15,355 nucleotides of DNA from an uncultured Lachnospiraceae bacterium (GCA_910579425.1 CAJTVL010000091.1:1-15355), one strand, 5' to 3'; shown: positions 5,909 through 13,153, counted from the first letter of the stretch. The notes: generated by a model from the sequence alone, not told the origin. A program made the numbers and translations.

Positions 5909-8311
5909 CTACCATTCCAGCAGGTTCACTTCTGTCCTATCTGCCTTTAAGGTCTTGATCTCGTTGTGGGCTGCGGTTGTCTCTATCCGTTTCCCGAAAA
6001 GCTCCATTGTTACCTTTCCGCTCCTGCCCTCCGTCTCAAAAAAGCGCACTACCGCTTCCTCTCCATCCTCCGAGAGCTTTACGGCCGTCACCGCTATGTG
6101 ATCGCTCTCACAGAAAAAGCAGCTTTCCTTTTCCTCAAGCGCTCCGCCGTGGAAACTTTCCATCACATGGCGCAGAGGGAAATTCAATTCCTGAGCCCTT
6201 TTCTCCGCGTCTGCGGCGTCTGTGTAGCCGTACAGCAGATAAGAACACTCGTGGACTCCCTGGTCCATATATTCACTGTACAGGTCTCTGTCTCCATAGT
6301 GATCCGCATAGACAGCTCCCCTTAAAATCGTCAGCCGAACCTCCCCTTCGGTGGTGTCATAACCGTATTTGCCGTCGTTGGCAATGGCAAGCGGGCCGGA
6401 TGCAATCCAGGCGCCGCAGGGTTCCTCTCCTCCAAGGTTTTCCCGCACAATGGTTCCAAAGGCAATGGCGGCAGTCGTCGTTTTCTCTGCGGCGGGGAAA
6501 GCAAATTTCAGTGTTTTGTGCTTCTCATGGAAGTCTGCCTTTACCTTTACCAGAACCCCGCTGCTTCCTTCTTCCAGAATAAAATCTCTCTGCAGGGTGG
6601 AAGCATGGCAAGTGGTGGTAATCCTCACCACCGCCCTCACCGGGCCCCTTTCCAGTATCTGAAACTCCGGTACGGTAAAGTACCCGCATTCCTTCCCCAG
6701 GTACTCCTGATTATGAGCCCAGGTATCGCACCGGGTTTCATCCAGAAGCAAGGCTCTGCAGGCGCCGCGCAGAATATCCCTCCCGGCTTTTTTATCATAA
6801 ATGCGGCAGACATCTCCGGTGACCGAATCAAACTCCACTCTGATCAGGTCATTTTCCATCTGATGCTCCGTGACGGATAACCTGTTTGTCTCTGCCGCCA
6901 AAACCCCGCTTTCTTCTTTTCTTTCCTCCGCTCCCGCCTCCTTCCGGAAAAACATCCGATAGACCGCATAGCCCATAGCCCCCACTTCAGCCCGAAACAG
7001 CGTATGATACTTATCCTGGTTTCCGTTGGTCTGATCTCCCCGTATGATCTGGAAGGGAATCTCCTTTCCTTCCCAGTCTGTCATCTTAACGGGCACTTCA
7101 TTGAGATTCACACTCATCTGCGTTTCCCATGGATGGGGATTAAATACCACCACCGGTGTTCCCAGCGCTTCATGCTCCCAACTGTGCCAGTGAGTCCCCT
7201 CTTTATAGGAGGGAAGGGCTTCTCCCTGCAGCGTATCAATCCGGCTGGCAATGGACTGCAGGGCATAATTGATCTCCTGCTCTGCAATGCTCATAGTCTC
7301 CCCGTACAAATACCCTGCATCCTCATAGGCGGGCCGGATGGAGCATCCGCCCATAATGTCGTGGAACTGGTTAAACAGCACATTCTTCCAGGCTTTTTCC
7401 AATTTCTTCTTGGGATACCTGATGCCTGTTAAGTGTTTTGCCATCATGGCAAATTTTTCCGCCGCCAGAAGATGACTCTCACATTTACGATTACTCGTCT
7501 TGACGAAGCTGCAGGCGCTGTAGCAGCCTCTTGCATGATGCTGCAGTTCCCCTTTCAGAACCGGAAGTTCCTTTCCTTCCAGGCCGGCAAAGTACTGATC
7601 CGGTACGGAATAAACCAGATCCGGCACCTTTAACTTCCCCATCTGGTCAAGAAGCCGGATGGTCGGTCCTCCTCCGTGATTGCCCACGCCATAAAAAGCC
7701 ATCATATCTATATCCTTCTGATCCGCCCGGCTTTTGATCTCACCGATCAGCGAAAGACGCCCGGCATCAATGTTATACAGCTCGGGAATCCGATAGGCCT
7801 TCACCCTGCTTCCGTCCGCGCTCTCCCAGTAAAATACCTCTTCCTCCCTGCCCTGCTCCTCCACAGAAGGACGCATAAACACGTAGTTGTCCATGCCGCT
7901 CTTTTTCAGTATCTGGGGCAGGCCGGCATTGTGTCCGAAAGAGTCCACATTGTATCCTGTCTTTGCAGTCACACCGAACTTTTCCTGAAAATATCTCTGG
8001 GAAAGCAGACCGTGGCGCGCAAAGCTTTCTCCGCAGGGAATATTGCAGTCCGGCTGCAGAAACCATCCGCCCACAATGCTCCACCTGCCTTGCTTCACCC
8101 TCTCTTTTATCTCTGCAAACATTTCCGGATCCATCTTCTCAATCCACTGATAATAGGATGCGCAGGCGCTGGTAAACTTAAACTCCGGGAATTCCTTCAT
8201 CCGGTCAAGGGCGCTTCGAAAGGTAGCCCTGATCTCCGAAAACCCCTCCTGCCATCTCCACAGCCATACAGGATCAATATGTGCGTTGCCTATTAAATGT
8301 ACTTTCGCCAT
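5909..8311 (-). CDS. Alpha-mannosidase, glycoside hydrolase family 38
   Basis: This 800-aa enzyme hydrolyses terminal alpha-mannosyl linkages with retention of configuration. The GH38 signatures are clear: HIDPVW at residues 11-16 (metal ligands H11 and D13), NVDSFGH at 121-127 (D123, the expected nucleophile and metal ligand), NHGGGPT at 211-217 and NQFHD at 314-318. The remaining two thirds match the helical and beta-sandwich domains of the family in length. The protein has no signal peptide or membrane segment and starts almost directly with the catalytic barrel, so it works in the cytoplasm on imported substrate. AAGGAGG lies 7 nt upstream of ATG 8311. It is the first gene of the operon, driven from the AT-rich region upstream. 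The physiological substrate could be N-glycan fragments, yeast mannan fragments or a small mannoside; the sequence does not decide. Confidence 0.95.
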   Translation of the reverse strand: MAKVHLIGNAHIDPVWLWRWQEGFSEIRATFRSALDRMKEFPEFKFTSACASYYQWIEKMDPEMFAEIKERVKQGRWSIVGGWFLQPDCNIPCGESFARHGLLSQRYFQEKFGVTAKTGYNVDSFGHNAGLPQILKKSGMDNYVFMRPSVEEQGREEEVFYWESADGSRVKAYRIPELYNIDAGRLSLIGEIKSRADQKDIDMMAFYGVGNHGGGPTIRLLDQMGKLKVPDLVYSVPDQYFAGLEGKELPVLKGELQHHARGCYSACSFVKTSNRKCESHLLAAEKFAMMAKHLTGIRYPKKKLEKAWKNVLFNQFHDIMGGCSIRPAYEDAGYLYGETMSIAEQEINYALQSIASRIDTLQGEALPSYKEGTHWHSWEHEALGTPVVVFNPHPWETQMSVNLNEVPVKMTDWEGKEIPFQIIRGDQTNGNQDKYHTLFRAEVGAMGYAVYRMFFRKEAGAEERKEESGVLAAETNRLSVTEHQMENDLIRVEFDSVTGDVCRIYDKKAGRDILRGACRALLLDETRCDTWAHNQEYLGKECGYFTVPEFQILERGPVRAVVRITTTCHASTLQRDFILEEGSSGVLVKVKADFHEKHKTLKFAFPAAEKTTTAAIAFGTIVRENLGGEEPCGAWIASGPLAIANDGKYGYDTTEGEVRLTILRGAVYADHYGDRDLYSEYMDQGVHECSYLLYGYTDAADAEKRAQELNFPLRHVMESFHGGALEEKESCFFCESDHIAVTAVKLSEDGEEAVVRFFETEGRSGKVTMELFGKRIETTAAHNEIKTLKADRTEVNLLEW

Positions 8312-8319
8312 TCTTATCC

Positions 8320-8360
8320 TCCTTCTCTATCCTCCAATGTACTTCTTATCTCCAATCTCC
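8320..8360 (-). promoter_or_regulatory. Purine-rich leader of the alpha-mannosidase message
   Basis: The minus strand here is almost all purines, with two related copies: TTGGAGATAAGAAG and, further down, TTGGAGGATAGAGAAG. It ends in the strong AAGGAGG site that serves the ATG at 8311. The upstream copies resemble extra Shine-Dalgarno sites without start codons at the right distance; they could act as ribosome stand-by sites. No function is proven. Confidence 0.4.
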
Positions 8361-8375
8361 ATAATTGAATATTAC

Positions 8376-8511
8376 TTTTTTGTATATATTCTGTACAGTT
8401 TCGTAACTGACTTTATATTTTTTTGTATATTTTGTCAGTTTTATTCTTGAGTTTTTCATATATTTTTGTATGACTCGTTTTTATTTGTAACATTATCGGT
8501 ATTTTTGTTAC
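8376..8511 (-). promoter_or_regulatory. AT-rich promoter/operator region of the mannoside operon with regularly spaced ACAAA repeats
   Basis: Upstream of the mannosidase gene the minus strand carries five related A-tract units of the type (A/T)TACAAAAA(A)TAT. The guanines on the plus strand that mark each unit are at 8382, 8425, 8468, 8487 and 8507, giving spacings of 43, 43, 19 and 20 bp, roughly whole numbers of helical turns. AACTGAC (8405-8411) and GTCAGTT (8434-8440) form an inverted repeat flanking one unit, and CTGTACAG (8391-8398) is a palindrome. A possible promoter, TGTACA-17-TAATAT on the minus strand, lies within this region, but no strong consensus pair decides it. The region must contain the operon promoter, since a terminator lies just upstream. 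Phased A-tracts can curve DNA, and the inverted repeats may bind the nearby ROK repressor (inference). Confidence 0.55.
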
Positions 8512-8563
8512 TAAATCAGGCAGTGCAGAGCTTCTTGTGTTAGAACATATGCCTGCCGGGCGA

Positions 8564-8609
8564 ACAAAAAAACATCGGGACTCTGTTTCCAGGTTCCCGG
8601 TGTTTTTCG
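8564..8609 (-). terminator. Rho-independent terminator after the HipA-like gene (possibly bidirectional)
   Basis: The stem CATCGGGA (8573-8580) with TCCCGGTG (8595-8602) contains one G-T wobble and is extended by A-T pairs on the outside. On the minus strand it is followed by seven T residues (complement of 8566-8572), and it starts about 20 nt after the HipA-like stop codon. On the plus strand it is followed by TTTTT, but no plus-strand gene reads into it. It insulates the mannoside operon promoter from transcription of the HipA-like gene. Confidence 0.85.
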
Positions 8610-8621
8610 TCCGATACTTTT

Positions 8622-9776
8622 TTAGAGAAAGTCTGTTATATAGTCTATATTTTTTTGCAGTCCTTTTATGACTGCCTTTCGTCTGGCAACGGTCATTACC
8701 GGATTTTCTGCCAGCAGCTCCGACACTTCGTCCGCAAAGCCCATCAGTCTGGAAACATCAAGCCATTCCGGACGCTCAAAGAGCTTTATCTGCTGTTTCG
8801 GGTCCATACCGCCCGTCCCGAAGGGCTTTGCCGTATAGTGATAATCGGCAGGTCCGTCTAATGTGAACCTGTCGTGCCACAGGCTGCTGCCCGTGTCATA
8901 AATCGGTGCAGGGCGGGTATATGCAAGTGTTTCCACATTGCGGATCAGTCCGAAATTCCTGTAATGACGGTCATGGTTTGCAAGGATAAAATCGCTGAGA
9001 AACATTTTCGCAAAATGGTCAAGAATGTCTTCCCGGGGGATACCGCACTCTTCACAAATACTTACACAAAAGCAAAAATCGTTCTGATGATTGGGTTTTT
9101 TACGGTTCTTCATAATATCCCACATGGGTACCAGTTCTTCATCGTCACAGAGCATATTCGGGCAGGCGCAGTATCTGCCCTGCAGCGTGTATGGAACAAA
9201 GTCCTTTTCCGATAGGAGTCTGCGGTGAAGCCCTGTGGCCGCCGCCTCATTGTAAGGTTCCTGAAAAAAAGGCCCGGAACCGGATTTTAGGAGAACTCTT
9301 CTCCCCCGTTGTATGACCCATTTTTTTTGTAAATCCCCGTTTAGGGTACTGTTAGGAGAAAATAAATCCTCAGACGAATTGTGTGACTGCTGTTTCTCTC
9401 CCAGAGTGATGACGCCTAAATCATCCGAAAACGGGTTGTCAAAGAAATTCACGTCCGCCCACCTGATCCCCCCGTCCTCTGCGATCCAGTACCTGTCGGA
9501 AAGGGAAAGCCCCATGTTTTGTTCCGGCAGTTCCATAACGTCGTCCAGATAGGGGAAGTCCTTCGCCAGATGGTTTCTGGATGCGGGGATTGCACGCCCC
9601 TTCCACCAGTCGTTCAATAAAAGCCGGTTCGTGGCGTTTTTGTGGTCGAGGATTGCGGGCGGCGCATGATCCGTATCGCAGACTTGCGTTATTTTTGTGA
9701 AGGCATGGAGCTCGTCATCATAGATTGCCCGCAGAACAGGATAATCTTTATTCAATAAGGTTATGAGTTTTTCCAC
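8622..9776 (-). CDS. HipA-like Ser/Thr kinase (solitary, no HipB partner)
   Basis: This 384-aa protein has the C-terminal part of a HipA-type kinase: SPNSTLNGDLQKKW (residues 140-153, like the HipA Ser/Thr loop), a nucleotide-binding lysine in RVLLKSG (K164), the catalytic NHDRHYRNFG (267-276, D269 and N274) and the metal-binding DTG (294-296). The first 130 residues carry NDWWKGRAIPASR, a segment seen in clostridial HipA-like proteins. A Cys-containing insert lies near 203-210 and another near 235-244. HipA of E. coli is a toxin that phosphorylates glutamyl-tRNA synthetase and is held by HipB. Here no small helix-turn-helix antitoxin gene flanks it, so the target and control are unknown. The start is GTG 9776, the only start available after an in-frame stop, with AAAGGAG 9 nt upstream. 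It has its own promoter and terminator. Confidence 0.85.
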   Translation of the reverse strand: MEKLITLLNKDYPVLRAIYDDELHAFTKITQVCDTDHAPPAILDHKNATNRLLLNDWWKGRAIPASRNHLAKDFPYLDDVMELPEQNMGLSLSDRYWIAEDGGIRWADVNFFDNPFSDDLGVITLGEKQQSHNSSEDLFSPNSTLNGDLQKKWVIQRGRRVLLKSGSGPFFQEPYNEAAATGLHRRLLSEKDFVPYTLQGRYCACPNMLCDDEELVPMWDIMKNRKKPNHQNDFCFCVSICEECGIPREDILDHFAKMFLSDFILANHDRHYRNFGLIRNVETLAYTRPAPIYDTGSSLWHDRFTLDGPADYHYTAKPFGTGGMDPKQQIKLFERPEWLDVSRLMGFADEVSELLAENPVMTVARRKAVIKGLQKNIDYITDFL

Positions 9777-9809
9777 AGTGTCATACTCCTTTTCTCATTC
9801 TCCCGTTTC

Positions 9810-9838
9810 ATTATACCATATCCGTCAGGCCGTTTAAA
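9810..9838 (-). promoter_or_regulatory. Promoter of the HipA-like gene
   Basis: On the minus strand a consensus TATAAT (complement of 9810-9815) is preceded by TGG, forming an extended -10. A weak -35, TTTAAA (complement of 9833-9838), is spaced by exactly 17 nt and overlaps the last codons of the upstream ROK regulator gene. The leader to the GTG start is about 30 nt and contains the AAAGGAG site. This shows that the HipA-like gene need not depend on read-through from the regulator. Confidence 0.75.
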
Positions 9839-11018
9839 ATGCATTCCTGCAAAAGGCCTCCTCCACCGCAGCGGCGGCAGCGCCGATCAGCGGCGCATTG
9901 TCAAAGGCAGACTGGAGTACCTTCACTTCTTCCTTTTCTACGGCACGGTGGATGCGCCTTAGCTTTCTGCGGATCATCTTCGTGACCACGCCTGATACCT
10001 GCAGAGAGTCATACCCCAGAATGATCATGGGGGAACGCATCAGGTTCAGGGCGTTCACAATGGCATATACCAGGTATCCGCAAAATTCATCCAGCGCCGC
10101 CACTGCAATCATGTCTCCCTGGGAGGCAAGCCTTACAATATCTGCCCAGGAGGGCCTTTCCAGCTCCGAGAAGGCCGAATCCGGTGAAAAAAGCAAAAGT
10201 TCCCGTATCTTCTTTCGCATTTGAGGTACACTGGCATACAACTCCAGACATCCGTTGCTTCCGCAGGAGCACTTAGGGCCGTTGAAGTTAATAGAAGTGT
10301 GGCCGATCTCACCACTCTGGTTGGAATAGCCCGAAAGCTGGTGTCCGTTCTGGACAAAGCTCAATCCGATCCCCTCTTCAATGTGAATATAAATATAGCT
10401 CTCACACCCTGCCCCTTTGCCATAGATCTTTTCGGCAAGAGCTCCTGCGCTGGCATCGTGGAGCAGATAGGCCGGCCGTTTCCCGCCCATATGCTCCCTT
10501 GCCAGGGCCACCGCCGGATAATCCGTTATGCCATAGAACTGAGCCGGCTTTAAAATGCGGCCGCTCTCCTTGTCCACAGGCCCTATGGCAGAAATTCCCC
10601 AGCCAAAAATCTCCCTTTGGGTATGCCCCGAAAGTCTGTCATACTGCCCTGTCATCAACGCGCTCAATGTCTCCGCCGTCAGATCGCTTCCGTAATAGTC
10701 TCTCGTCTCGTCAATCACTCTGCCGGATATATCCATCAGGATGGTCTGGATATAGCTGCGCTTGATTAAAGTCCCGCAGGCCACCGGCAGGGCGTCCGAT
10801 ACGGAAAGCACTGCCGGCGTCCGTCCCATATTTTTCCCCGGAACCTGTCCCACACTTTCCACCAGAACCCCTTCCTGAATCAAATCCGCCACATGCCTGC
10901 CAATGGTCATCTTGCTCAGCCCTGTCAGACCGGCCAGATCGGCCCTTGACAGGGGTGTCCTGCTCGTAGCCGTCATCCGAATCAGGGTGCTGTCAATTCC
11001 GTCTCTTTCACTCCTCAT
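9834..11018 (-). CDS. ROK-family transcriptional repressor (NagC/XylR-type)
   Basis: This 394-aa protein joins an N-terminal winged helix-turn-helix (about residues 20-50, including TPLSRADLAGLTGLSKMTIG) to a ROK sugar-binding domain. The structural zinc motif is intact, with C250, C252 and C257 in CSCGSNGC, just after GEIGH (236-240). The ATP-phosphate loop of ROK kinases is missing, so it should sense a sugar rather than phosphorylate it. I chose ATG 11018 because GGAGG lies 5 nt upstream; ATG 11030 and GTG 11075 are in frame but have poorer sites. No clear promoter is seen directly upstream, and a large inverted repeat lies there that could be its own operator. Location suggests it controls the mannoside operon, with the HipA-like gene lying between the two. 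That link is inference. Confidence 0.9.
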   Translation of the reverse strand: MRSERDGIDSTLIRMTATSRTPLSRADLAGLTGLSKMTIGRHVADLIQEGVLVESVGQVPGKNMGRTPAVLSVSDALPVACGTLIKRSYIQTILMDISGRVIDETRDYYGSDLTAETLSALMTGQYDRLSGHTQREIFGWGISAIGPVDKESGRILKPAQFYGITDYPAVALAREHMGGKRPAYLLHDASAGALAEKIYGKGAGCESYIYIHIEEGIGLSFVQNGHQLSGYSNQSGEIGHTSINFNGPKCSCGSNGCLELYASVPQMRKKIRELLLFSPDSAFSELERPSWADIVRLASQGDMIAVAALDEFCGYLVYAIVNALNLMRSPMIILGYDSLQVSGVVTKMIRRKLRRIHRAVEKEEVKVLQSAFDNAPLIGAAAAAVEEAFCRNAF

Positions 11019-11059
11019 TTTCTCCTCCATGCCGCGTTCCGGTCCGGTTCTCTCCCGCC

Positions 11060-11109
11060 ACAGGTTTTTGCACACTCTCGGACTTCTGCGGCGCGGTGCA
11101 AAAGCCTGT
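11060..11109. repeat. Long inverted repeat upstream of the ROK repressor gene
   Basis: ACAGGTTTTTGCAC (11060-11073) and GTGCAAAAGCCTGT (11096-11109) are inverted copies matching at 13 of 14 positions, separated by 22 bp. It lies between the YolD-like stop codon and the repressor start. Neither direction has a T-tract after the stem, so it is not a standard terminator. Arms centred 36 bp apart could be two operator half-sites bound by a ROK dimer or tetramer, or the transcript could fold into a leader hairpin that masks the alternative GTG 11075. Which of these applies cannot be told from sequence. Confidence 0.6.
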
Positions 11110-11118
11110 CCTGAATCG

Positions 11119-11526
11119 TTACAGCTCTATATCCCAAATATCCTCCAGCGGTATCTTCTCCCCGCTTTGCATCACAAGGAGCCCCGCATATGCATCCACC
11201 CTCTTTACCCGGCCCGTAATCGTAACATAAGCTCCTCCGTCCTTCCTCTCATCCGGCCTAAAGCAGGTAACCGCCGCCTTAGCCGGCTCATCCCTCCGCT
11301 GTGTAAGCAGCCTTAGCTTTTCATCCAGAAGGGCCCTGGCATCCTCGCTCAGCTCCGCCCTGGAATCGGTAAGCCGCCCCCTTTCCCGGATCGCATCCTC
11401 AAACCCCGTAAGGGCGGCAAAGGGGGAAAACTGAGCTGCCCTCTCCGCCATCGGCATAGGCGGATGCGTGGCGGAAACAGGATGGGGGAGGGTGATAATA
11501 TCGTCATAGCAATGGGTTGGTTTCAT
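11119..11526 (-). CDS. YolD-like protein, partner gene of the Y-family polymerase
   Basis: This 135-aa protein fits the YolD-like family: an N-terminal YDDIITLPHPVSATHPPM segment, then MAERAAQFSPFAALTGFEDAI (about 26-46), then a charged helix, and a C-terminal beta-rich part ending in IPLEDIWDIEL. Such proteins are regularly encoded right beside Y-family polymerases of the UvrX/YqjW type in Firmicutes. The molecular role is not settled; it is thought to help or control the polymerase. Its ATG overlaps the polymerase stop codon as ATGA (11523-11526), so translation is probably coupled. It would be expressed from the SOS-type promoter upstream of the polymerase. No clear intrinsic terminator follows. 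Confidence 0.88.
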   Translation of the reverse strand: MKPTHCYDDIITLPHPVSATHPPMPMAERAAQFSPFAALTGFEDAIRERGRLTDSRAELSEDARALLDEKLRLLTQRRDEPAKAAVTCFRPDERKDGGAYVTITGRVKRVDAYAGLLVMQSGEKIPLEDIWDIEL

Positions 11527-13067
11527 GCCTTGTGACCTCCAATCTGCCGGTTCCTTTCAGGGGTCATGGCTCCCTCCTCGAGATTCATCCCTTTGAGGAT
11601 AGCGTTTTTCCCGTATTTCTTTTTAATATCCAGCATGGCTTTCTGCATACTCCTCTCTTTCTCTCGCTCCGCCGCTTCCTTTTCTCTGCTTTTTGACAGC
11701 TCGCCATAATCGGTAAAAAGCTCCAGTTGTTCAAAGGTCTCCTCCTGCCCTGCCAGTGTCTCCTCCACCACGTGATTGGCGGTGACATAAACCCGTCTGA
11801 CCAAAAGGGCGGGATCCACAATCCTCTCATAAAGCTGCGCCACCGCTGTAAGGATTTCCTTGGCGGAGGAGGTCATCCTCTTTAAATTGGCTGTGCCGTG
11901 GGCATGCTTTGGAATTTTCCTTCCATAAGGATCCGTGGTTACCGGCCCCTTATAGCGCCTGCGGATCTCCGGGTCGGAAAGGCTTTCTTTGTCATAGCCT
12001 ATGGTCAGCACAATCTGATCCGTCAAAAGCCCCTTATCCACCAAATCCAGCGCCAGCAAGTCTGTCATCTCACGCACAATCAGCCTTCCTTTTTCGAAAT
12101 CATAAGGACATTGCAGCACCTGGCCGGAGCCCAGGCTGCTGCTGTCAGGCTTATAGGCCTTCACATCTGCAATGGTACAGGGTTCCCACCCCCAGGCATG
12201 ATCGATCAAAAGCTGGGCATTGATTCCAAAGAGCCGGTAAAGCAAATCCTCGTTGTAATAATCAGAAGGCTTTCCCAGCGAGCACCTGGCTATATCTCCC
12301 ATGGTAAAAAGCCCGTTTTCTTCCAATTTCCTGGCATAGCCCCTGCCGATCCGCCAGAAATCCGTAAGCGGCCTGTGCCCCCACAAGAGCCTGCGGTAGG
12401 TCAGCTCGTCCAGCTCCGCGATCCTCACTTCCCCTTCGCCGGTGGTCACATGCTTGGCCACAATGTCCATGGCCACCTTACTGAGATATAAATTGGAGCC
12501 AATCCCCGCAGTGGCCGTAATCCCCGTTTCCTTAAAAATCTCCTCCATAATTTCCTGCGCCAGCGCCCGGGCCGTAAGGCCGTAAGCCTTCAGATAATCC
12601 GTGACGTCCATAAACACTTCATCCACAGAATACACATGAATATCCTCCGGCGCCACATATTTCAAATAAATCTCATAAATCCTGGCGCTGAATTCCATAT
12701 ATAAGGCCATCCTCGGCGGCGCCGTAATATAGGAAACCCCAAGTCCGCAGGATGCCTTCAGCTCCCGGCTGTCAATGGACTCTCCTGTAAAGGCGCGCCC
12801 CGGCGCCCTCTGCCTGCGCTGGGAATTGACCTCCCTGATTTTCTGCACCACCTCAAAAAGCCTGGCTCTGCCCGAAATGCCATACTCCTTCAGAGAGGGA
12901 GAAACGGCAAGACAGATGGTCTTCTCCGTGCGGCTCTGATCTGCGACCACAAGATTGGTGGTAAGAGGATCCAGCCCCCGCTGTACACACTCTACGGAAG
13001 CGTAAAAGGACTTTAAGTCTATTGCAATATAAGCATGATGGTTTTGGTTTGTCTGATTTTCTTTCAT
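11523..13067 (-). CDS. Y-family DNA polymerase (UmuC/DinB/UvrX-type translesion polymerase)
   Basis: This 514-aa protein is an error-prone polymerase that copies past damaged bases. The palm-domain motifs are present: AIDLKSFYASVEC (about residues 15-27, metal ligand D17) and YSVDEVFMD (146-154, with the acidic pair D149-E150). Fingers, thumb and little-finger regions follow at normal spacing. QLELF at 447-451 fits the sliding-clamp binding consensus. The tail contains a charged, coiled-coil-like stretch and ends ERNRQIGGHKA, a tail I recall from clostridial members. ATG 13067 is the only reasonable start, yet it has no Shine-Dalgarno site. The -10 element lies 6 nt before it, so the message should be leaderless. 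The promoter contains a LexA box, pointing to DNA-damage induction. It is coupled to the YolD-like gene by an ATGA overlap. Confidence 0.95.
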   Translation of the reverse strand: MKENQTNQNHHAYIAIDLKSFYASVECVQRGLDPLTTNLVVADQSRTEKTICLAVSPSLKEYGISGRARLFEVVQKIREVNSQRRQRAPGRAFTGESIDSRELKASCGLGVSYITAPPRMALYMEFSARIYEIYLKYVAPEDIHVYSVDEVFMDVTDYLKAYGLTARALAQEIMEEIFKETGITATAGIGSNLYLSKVAMDIVAKHVTTGEGEVRIAELDELTYRRLLWGHRPLTDFWRIGRGYARKLEENGLFTMGDIARCSLGKPSDYYNEDLLYRLFGINAQLLIDHAWGWEPCTIADVKAYKPDSSSLGSGQVLQCPYDFEKGRLIVREMTDLLALDLVDKGLLTDQIVLTIGYDKESLSDPEIRRRYKGPVTTDPYGRKIPKHAHGTANLKRMTSSAKEILTAVAQLYERIVDPALLVRRVYVTANHVVEETLAGQEETFEQLELFTDYGELSKSREKEAAEREKERSMQKAMLDIKKKYGKNAILKGMNLEEGAMTPERNRQIGGHKA

Positions 13068-13073
13068 AGGACC

Positions 13074-13102
13074 ATTATATCAGAACTTATGTTCGATTTC
13101 AA
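13074..13102 (-). promoter_or_regulatory. Promoter of the polymerase operon, predicted to give a leaderless transcript
   Basis: On the minus strand the pair is TTGAAA (complement of 13097-13102), a 17-nt spacer and TATAAT (complement of 13074-13079), with a TGA extension before the -10. The first transcribed base, 7 nt past the -10, would be the A of the ATG at 13067. No ribosome binding site fits between. The spacer is filled by the LexA box. Confidence 0.85.
13082..13095 (-). promoter_or_regulatory. LexA (SOS) box within the polymerase promoter
   Basis: The minus strand reads CGAACATAAGTTCT, matching the Gram-positive LexA core CGAAC-N4-GTTCG at 9 of 10 fixed positions. It lies wholly between the -35 and -10 elements, so bound LexA would block RNA polymerase. 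This agrees with the SOS control known for YqjW/UvrX-type polymerases in Bacillus. Confidence 0.88.
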
Positions 13103-13123
13103 TCATAAAATAAATATATTTCC

Positions 13124-13153
13124 TTGCCTGCCTCTTCCCTCCCGTTATATAAT
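13124..13153 (+). promoter_or_regulatory. Promoter of the nitroreductase-family gene
   Basis: TATAAT at 13148-13153 is paired with TTGCCT at 13124-13129, spacer 18 nt. The leader is about 60 nt and contains a small hairpin, CCCTC (13161-13165) with GAGGG (13170-13174). The LexA box lies about 30 bp upstream of this -35, so it does not overlap this promoter. Confidence 0.65.

Noticed and set aside
5977..6582. Long open frame on the plus strand opposite the alpha-mannosidase gene
   Set aside because: It lies wholly inside a strongly supported GH38 gene, has Pro/Ser/Arg-rich composition typical of an antisense shadow, and has no good ribosome binding site.
7676..8296. 206-codon open frame on the plus strand opposite the start of the alpha-mannosidase gene
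   Set aside because: It is antisense to the catalytic-domain coding region and has no recognisable motif; the opposite strand explains the sequence fully.
8361..8511. CRISPR-like array in the AT-rich region with spaced repeats
   Set aside because: The repeat units are only about 12 bp, imperfect and low-complexity, the spacing is not uniform, and no cas genes are nearby.
8543..8551. GAACATATG, resembling half of a LexA box
   Set aside because: The second half (GTTCG) is missing and it lies between a terminator and an operon with no link to DNA repair.
9774..9784. An ATG just downstream of GGAG at the HipA-like gene, out of frame, as a tiny upstream peptide gene
   Set aside because: It encodes only seven codons and lies too close to the Shine-Dalgarno for efficient use; the GTG at 9776 has the proper spacing.
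11898..12491. 197-codon open frame on the plus strand inside the polymerase gene
   Set aside because: It is a shadow of the Y-family polymerase reading frame with no motifs of its own.
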